This document shows positions 6,131 through 10,096 of a stretch of 10,096 nt of DNA, piece after piece (position 1 is the stretch's first letter; each line of letters begins with the position of its first letter). Below the pieces are notes generated by a model, which saw only the letters and a list, made by a program, of their open reading frames with translations, searched no databases and was not told the DNA's origin. A program made the position numbers and the translations under genes. The DNA is from DASVFB01 sp045806505. Lineage in GTDB: Bacteria; Actinomycetota; Thermoleophilia; Gaiellales; Gaiellaceae. The stretch lies in NCBI GenBank assembly GCA_045806505.1, contig JBJMJE010000251.1, forward strand, positions 1 through 10,096. The letters run 5' to 3'.

Positions 6131-7419
6131 CCGGTCTCCCGCTGCCGCTCCGCGTCTGCGACGACGAAGGACGCGAAGCGAACGAGGTCGCGTCGCGGCA
6201 GCCGTGCGCGTACGAAGACTCCCTCCGGCTCGTCGCGACGCTCTTCGATCGGAGCGCCGAGCGCATACAGCTCCGCGAGCCGTGCGCCGTCGGCGTACGG
6301 GACGAGCAGGCGCACCTCCTCGAACCGCTCCGCGAAGTGCTTCGCGAGGCGTTCGCGCAGATCGCTCAGCCCCTCTCCGGTCAGCGCCGAGATCTGGAGC
6401 GCGTCGTGATAGCGGCTTGAAAGGCGCCGCCGCGCGAGCGCGTCGAGCCGGTCGACCTTGTTGAGGACGAGCAGGACCGGCAGCGTCGACGCACCGATCT
6501 CGTGCAGCACGCTGTCGACCGCGTGCAACTGCTCGACCAGGCGCTCCTCCGGCTGCGACGCATCGGCGACATGCAGGACGACGTCGGCGACGAGCGTCTC
6601 CTCGAGCGTCGCCGCGAACCCCTCGACGAGCTGGTGCGGCAGCCTCCTGATGAAGCCGACCGTGTCCGTGACGAGGTAGCGCCGGCCGTCGTGCTCGAAG
6701 CCCCGCGTCGTCGGATCGAGCGTCTCGAAAAGCCTGTCCTCCACGGAGACGTCGGCGTCCGTGAGCGCGTTCAGTAGCGTCGACTTGCCGGCGTTGGTGT
6801 AGCCCGCGAGCGCAATTGTCGGCACGGCGGTCCGGATCCGCTCCTTGCGACGCGTCGCGCGCTGGCGCGTGACTTCCTTGAGCCGGCGCCTGACGACCGA
6901 GATGCGCCGGCGCGCGAGGCGGCGGTCGGTCTCGAGCTGCGTCTCGCCGGGGCCGCGCGTGCCGACGCCGCCGCCGAGCCGCTCGAGGTGCTGCCACATC
7001 CCGCGCATCCGAGGCAGGTTGTATTCGAGCTGCGCGAGCTCCACCTGGAGCTTGCCCTCGGCGCTCACGGCGTGCTGCGCGAAGATGTCGAGGATCACCT
7101 GCGTCCGGTCGACGACGCGCGCCTCGAGCGCGTTCTCGAGGTAGCGCTGCTGGGCGGGCTCGAGCTCGTCGTCGACGATCAGCGACTCCGCGCCGAGCCG
7201 CGAGAACGCCTCCTTCAGCTCTTCGACCTTCCCTTTGCCGACATAGGTGCGCATCGCCGGCCGAGCGCGATGCTGGACGACGGAGCCGACGGGCTCGACG
7301 CCCGCGGCGCGGGCGAGCTCCTCCATCTCCGCGAGCTCCTCGGCGTCGTCGGTGCCGGGAGCGAAGACCGCCAACACGAGCCCACGCTCCAGCTCCGTGG
7401 GCGGCTGGCCGGTCGTCAC
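6127..7419 (-). CDS. hflX: GTPase HflX
   Basis: HflX is a ribosome-binding GTPase of the Obg-HflX group. In studied bacteria it binds the 50S subunit and splits stalled ribosomes during heat or antibiotic stress. The product is 430 residues, a normal length. The N-terminal domain includes VGKGKVEEL (60-68), VVDRTQVILDIFAQHA (111-117 core) and LPRMRGMW, followed by the glycine-rich GGGVGTRGPGETQLE (150-163) and a long basic helix. The G domain has G1 GYTNAGKST (206-214), G2 DPTTR (235-239), G3 DTVG (252-255), G4 NKVD (320-323) and G5 SAL (344-346). GTG 7419 is taken as the start; the longer reading to 7596 would run through the dapE start on the other strand and is not conserved. No Shine-Dalgarno is seen, but a CATAAT box lies six bases upstream. 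It heads the minus-strand operon. Confidence 0.95.
   Translation of the reverse strand: MTTGQPPTELERGLVLAVFAPGTDDAEELAEMEELARAAGVEPVGSVVQHRARPAMRTYVGKGKVEELKEAFSRLGAESLIVDDELEPAQQRYLENALEARVVDRTQVILDIFAQHAVSAEGKLQVELAQLEYNLPRMRGMWQHLERLGGGVGTRGPGETQLETDRRLARRRISVVRRRLKEVTRQRATRRKERIRTAVPTIALAGYTNAGKSTLLNALTDADVSVEDRLFETLDPTTRGFEHDGRRYLVTDTVGFIRRLPHQLVEGFAATLEETLVADVVLHVADASQPEERLVEQLHAVDSVLHEIGASTLPVLLVLNKVDRLDALARRRLSSRYHDALQISALTGEGLSDLRERLAKHFAERFEEVRLLVPYADGARLAELYALGAPIEERRDEPEGVFVRARLPRRDLVRFASFVVADAERQRETG
6136..6140 (-). promoter_or_regulatory. Ribosome binding site GGGAG supporting the CTG start of dut
   Basis: On the minus strand GGGAG is followed by five bases (ACCGG) and then CTG 6130. 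It sits inside the last codons of hflX. The match to the anti-Shine-Dalgarno is partial, but the spacing is right, and together with the CTGA overlap it supports initiation at the unusual codon. Confidence 0.5.
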
Positions 7420-7425
7420 GCTGTG

Positions 7426-7431
7426 ATTATG
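7426..7431 (-). promoter_or_regulatory. -10-like box (CATAAT) for hflX, suggesting a leaderless transcript
   Basis: On the minus strand CATAAT differs from TATAAT at one base and ends six bases before GTG 7419, so transcription would begin at or next to the start codon. This agrees with the absence of a Shine-Dalgarno for hflX. The -35 region is poor: the best nearby hexamer is TTATGG, 18 bases upstream. Leaderless mRNAs are common in actinobacteria. Confidence 0.45.
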
Positions 7432-7473
7432 CCGCGTGATGCTCGAGGCCCATAACCGGGGCGCCCGAGACCA

Positions 7474-7479
7474 TATGCT
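7474..7479 (+). promoter_or_regulatory. -10-like box (TATGCT) for dapE, suggesting a leaderless transcript
   Basis: TATGCT keeps the three most conserved positions of TANNNT and ends seven bases before GTG 7487, again the spacing expected when the mRNA begins at the start codon. No convincing -35 element is seen; CATAAC at 7451-7456 has the right distance but a poor match. If instead ATG 7475 or GTG 7436 is the true dapE start, this hexamer would be coding. Confidence 0.35.
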
Positions 7480-7486
7480 GGCCGGC

Positions 7487-8506
7487 GTGACCGTTGCCGC
7501 CGGCGAAACGCTCGCGTCGAGGACGCTCGAGCTCGTGAACATCGACTCGCCGAGCCGCGGCGAGGAGGCGATCGTCGACCACGTCCGCAGCCTCATGCCG
7601 GGCTCGCCGGCCTACGATCACGACACCGTTCTCTATTACCCGGGGCGCGTCGTGCTCGCCGGTCACTACGACACGGTGCCCGCGCAGGACAACCTGCCGG
7701 GGCGGGTCGAGGACGGCTGGGTCGTCGGGCTCGGCGCAACCGACATGAAGGGCGGCGTCGCGGTGATGATCGAGCTCGCGCGTGCCGGCGAGCCGTTCGG
7801 CTACCTCTTCTTCGGGCGCGAGGAGCTCCCGGCCGGCGAAAGCTCGCTGCCGACGTTCTTCGAGCGGCACGGCCTCGACGCCGACCTCGTCGTGATGCTC
7901 GAACCGACGGACAACACGATCCAGGCGGGCTGCCTCGGGAATCTCAACGCGCGGCTCGTCTTCCACGGCACGAGCTCCCACTCGGCGCGGCCGTGGCTCG
8001 GCGACAACGCGATCATGCGGGCGGTCGAGGGACTGGCGCCACTCGCGTCGCTCGAGCCGAACGACGTCGACATCGACGGCCTCGTGTTCCGCGAGGTGCT
8101 CAGCGTGACGCAGATCGAAGGCGGCATTGCAACGAACGTCATCCCCGCGCACGCTGAGGCGATCCTCAACTTCCGCTACGCGCCCGACCGCACGCCCGAG
8201 GACGCCGAGAAGCGCTTGCGCGAGCTCGTGGACGGGCGCGGCAAGCTGGAGCTGCTCGGAAATTCGCCGCCGGCGCGCGTTGCCGCTGCGTCGCCGCTCG
8301 TGCAGGCGCTCCGCGAGGCGGGCGGCTTCGCGCTCGAGCCGAAGCAGGCGTGGACGCCGGTGGCGGAGTTCTCCGCGCAGGGGCTCGACGCGGTGAACCT
8401 CGGCCCGGGCGCGACACGCTACGCACACGCGCAGGACGAGCGCGTCGAGATCGCGGCGCTCGCGCAGACATACGGCGCGCTCGCGCGCTTCGGAGCGACG
8501 CTGTGA
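7487..8506 (+). CDS. dapE: Succinyl-diaminopimelate desuccinylase DapE
   Basis: An M20-family metallohydrolase that removes succinate from N-succinyl-LL-diaminopimelate to give LL-DAP, the precursor of meso-DAP and lysine. Di-zinc residues are visible (numbered from GTG 7487): His60 and Asp62 in GHYDTVP; bridging Asp86 in GATDMKGG; catalytic Glu112 and metal ligand Glu113 in GREELPAG; Glu139 in LEPTDNTIQAGCLG; His314 in TRYAHAQDERV. The dimer-domain HGTSSHSARPWLGDNAI, with His165, is typical of DapE. The 339-residue length fits the Gram-positive-type enzyme. Starts at 7436 (GTG) and 7475 (ATG) are also open, but their extra residues look unconserved. 7487 begins just before the conserved LASRTLELVNIDSPS and follows a -10-like box. 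The stop overlaps dapC (GTGA). Confidence 0.93.
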   Translation: MTVAAGETLASRTLELVNIDSPSRGEEAIVDHVRSLMPGSPAYDHDTVLYYPGRVVLAGHYDTVPAQDNLPGRVEDGWVVGLGATDMKGGVAVMIELARAGEPFGYLFFGREELPAGESSLPTFFERHGLDADLVVMLEPTDNTIQAGCLGNLNARLVFHGTSSHSARPWLGDNAIMRAVEGLAPLASLEPNDVDIDGLVFREVLSVTQIEGGIATNVIPAHAEAILNFRYAPDRTPEDAEKRLRELVDGRGKLELLGNSPPARVAAASPLVQALREAGGFALEPKQAWTPVAEFSAQGLDAVNLGPGATRYAHAQDERVEIAALAQTYGALARFGATL

Positions 8507-9630
8507 ACCCGGTTCTCGACGCGTTGCAGACGTACCCGTTCGTGCGGCTCGACGAGGCGAAGGCCGACGCACGCGCACGCGGGATCGAGCTGATCGACTT
8601 CGGGATGGGCGACCCGATCGAGCCGACGCCGGCGTTCATCCAGCGCGCGCTCGCCGAGGCTCTGCCGCTCACGGCCGGCTATCCGCGCGCGCCCGGCCTG
8701 CCGGAGCTTCGTCAGGCAATTGCCGCGTGGCTCGCGCGTCGTTTTGACGCGAACGTCGACCCGGAGCGCGAGCTGATTCCGACCTACGGCTCGAAGGAAG
8801 CGATCTTCCTGTTCCCGCTCGTCGCGTGCACGGCCGAGAAGGATCTCGTGCTCGTACCGGAGCCGGCCTATCCGGTCTACGAGCGAGGCGCGATGTTCGC
8901 CGGCGCGCGTGTCGAGTTCCTGGCGCTGGACGAGGCGCACGGCTGGCTGCCCGACCTCGGCGCGGTGGACGACGAGACGTGGGAGCGCTGCGCCGTTCTC
9001 TGGCTGAACTATCCGCACAACCCGACGGGCGCCGTGGCGCCGCTCTCGTATCTCGAGGAGGCGGCAGGGCTCGCGCGCGACCACGGCTTCTATCTCGCGT
9101 CGGACGAGGCGTACACGGAGTTGTGGTTCGACGAAGCGCCGACATCGGCGGTTCAGCTCGCCGACCGCCGGCAGGTCGTCGTCTTCCAGACGCTCTCGAA
9201 ACGCTCGTCGATGACGGGCTATCGCTCCGGCTTCGTGTTTGCCGAGCCCGAGCTGATTGCTGCGCTGCGATCGTTCCGCCCGAACACGGGCACGGCGCCG
9301 CAGGAGTTCGTGCAGCGCGCGTCCGTCGCGGCCTGGAGCGACGAGGCGCACGTCGAGGAGATGCGCGCGCGCTATGCGCGGAAACGGGAGTTGCTGGCGC
9401 CGTTGCTCGAGCTCGCGCCCGGGTCGAGCGAGGCGACGTTCTACCTGTGGTTCCGCGTGCCGGACGGCGAATCGTCCGAGACGTTCGCGACGCGGCTGCT
9501 CGAGCACGGCGTCGTCGTCGCGCCCGGTTCCTACTTCGGTCCATCCGGCGAGGGATACGCGCGCCTGGCTCTCGTGCCGTCGCTCGAGGAGTGCGAGAGC
9601 GCCGCAGAGATCCTGCGAGAGGTGCTGTGA
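8503..9630 (+). CDS. dapC: Succinyldiaminopimelate transaminase DapC
   Basis: A 375-residue class I/II (fold type I) PLP aminotransferase. Motifs include GMGDPIEPTP (35-43), PEPAYPVYERGA (119-130), LNYPHNPTGA (168-177, with cofactor-contacting Asn173), SDEAYTELWF (200-209, Asp201 and Tyr204), and the PLP Schiff-base lysine Lys233 in TLSKRSSMTGYRSGF (230-244, Arg241). Arg354 in GYARLAL is the likely substrate-carboxylate arginine. Sequence alone cannot separate this from related LL-DAP or alanine/aspartate aminotransferases. Its place between dapE and dapD, with GTGA overlaps on both sides, makes N-succinyl-LL-2-amino-6-oxopimelate transamination by far the most likely role. The GTG 8503 start is preceded by GGAG (8492-8495) at seven bases; readings that begin further upstream lie inside dapE. 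Confidence 0.88.
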   Translation: MNPVLDALQTYPFVRLDEAKADARARGIELIDFGMGDPIEPTPAFIQRALAEALPLTAGYPRAPGLPELRQAIAAWLARRFDANVDPERELIPTYGSKEAIFLFPLVACTAEKDLVLVPEPAYPVYERGAMFAGARVEFLALDEAHGWLPDLGAVDDETWERCAVLWLNYPHNPTGAVAPLSYLEEAAGLARDHGFYLASDEAYTELWFDEAPTSAVQLADRRQVVVFQTLSKRSSMTGYRSGFVFAEPELIAALRSFRPNTGTAPQEFVQRASVAAWSDEAHVEEMRARYARKRELLAPLLELAPGSSEATFYLWFRVPDGESSETFATRLLEHGVVVAPGSYFGPSGEGYARLALVPSLEECESAAEILREVL

Positions 9631-10096
9631 ACGTCGAAGAGACCATCGCCGCGCTCGACCGCGGCGAGGTTCGCGTCGCGGAGAAGCGCGACGGCGAGTG
9701 GGTCGTCAACGAGCAGGCGAAGTCGGCGATCGTCGAGTACTTCCGGCAGCGGAAGATGGAGCCGGTCGAGGTAGGCCCGTTCGAGTACCACGACAAGATC
9801 CCGCTCAAGCGCCACTTCAAGGAGCTCGGCGTGCGCGTGGTACCACCGGCGGTCGCGCGCTACGGGTCGTTCCTGTCACGCGGTGTCGTGCTGATGCCGA
9901 GCTACGTGAACATCGGCGCGTGGATCGGGCCGAGGACGATGGTGGACACGTGGGCCACGGTCGGGTCGTGTGCGCAGATCGGCGCCGATGTCCACATCGC
10001 GGGCGGCGTCGGCATCGGCGGGGTCCTCGAGCCGCCGCAGGCGCGCCCGGTCATCATCGAGGACGGCGCTTTCATCGGCTCCCGCGCGACGGTCGT
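9627..10096 (+). CDS. dapD: Tetrahydrodipicolinate N-succinyltransferase DapD (5' part, 3' end outside window)
   Basis: DapD transfers succinyl from succinyl-CoA to tetrahydrodipicolinate, the first step of the succinylase branch of DAP/lysine synthesis. 156 complete residues are visible. The N-terminal part RVAEKRDGEW and DKIPLKRHF, followed by RVVPPAVARYGSFLSRGVVL (70-89), LMPSYVNIGAWIG, TMVDTWATVGSCAQIG (105-119) and HIAGGVGIGGVLEPPQARP (123-141), matches what I remember of the E. coli-type enzyme closely. The hexapeptide repeats of the left-handed beta-helix begin near residue 85. The frame stays open to the last base, so roughly 40% of the protein lies beyond the window. GTG 9627 overlaps the dapC stop (GTGA) and follows GAGAGG. 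The amino end is about 30 residues shorter than in E. coli. Identification is firm. Confidence 0.95.
   Translation, partial: MNVEETIAALDRGEVRVAEKRDGEWVVNEQAKSAIVEYFRQRKMEPVEVGPFEYHDKIPLKRHFKELGVRVVPPAVARYGSFLSRGVVLMPSYVNIGAWIGPRTMVDTWATVGSCAQIGADVHIAGGVGIGGVLEPPQARPVIIEDGAFIGSRATV

Noticed and set aside
7420..7596. hflX extension up to 7596
   Set aside because: It runs antisense through the dapE start region and adds serine/arginine-rich sequence not found in HflX.
1..10096. Frequent CTCGAG hexamer across the window
   Set aside because: It is explained by preferred codons for Leu-Glu and Leu-Asp/Glu-rich helices in GC-rich DNA; the copies fall in coding frames and are not regularly spaced.

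Overview
The window is a gene-dense, very GC-rich bacterial chromosome segment with ten protein genes and almost no intergenic space. Codon use is strongly C/G-ending, GTG starts are common, and MurT/GatD occurs beside a meso-diaminopimelate (DAP) pathway. Together these suggest a high-GC actinobacterial-type lineage. My best guess is Thermoleophilia (Gaiellales/Solirubrobacterales-like), an inference that cannot be proved from the window. No tRNA, rRNA, IS element, CRISPR array, prophage or attachment site was seen, and no stretch over 300 bases lacks a gene.

Left block, + strand (1-2560): the 3' part of murT (lipid II isoglutaminyl synthase, Mur-ligase-like subunit) is coupled through a GTGA overlap to gatD (glutaminase subunit). 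Six bases later comes a multi-pass membrane protein of the UPF0104 / lysylphosphatidylglycerol-synthase-TM (flippase-like) family. Its stop meets the stop of the next, oppositely oriented gene in a TCATGA palindrome.

Central block, - strand (7419 down to 2555): the genes run in the order hflX (ribosome-associated GTPase), dut (dUTPase), a Nudix hydrolase, a cysteine-rich lipoprotein, an ECF sigma factor, and a large single-pass membrane protein that is probably the sigma factor's partner. Spacing is -4, -1, +1, +25 and -4 bases, which suggests one transcription unit, perhaps with an internal promoter before the sigma gene. The dut gene appears to start at CTG. The terminal membrane protein has a 500-residue outer part built from about three related units, each with its own cysteine pair.

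Right block, + strand (7487-10096): dapE, dapC and dapD (the last cut by the window edge) are joined by GTGA overlaps and form the succinylase branch of lysine/meso-DAP synthesis. They diverge from hflX across a 67-base region with a -10-like hexamer facing each way, each close enough to its start codon to suggest leaderless mRNAs.

The theme is envelope construction (MurT/GatD amidation, DAP supply, a flippase-like protein) flanking a housekeeping and stress operon. The least explained part is the lipoprotein / ECF sigma / repeat-ectodomain module at 2555-5230, the best candidate for an undescribed envelope-sensing system.
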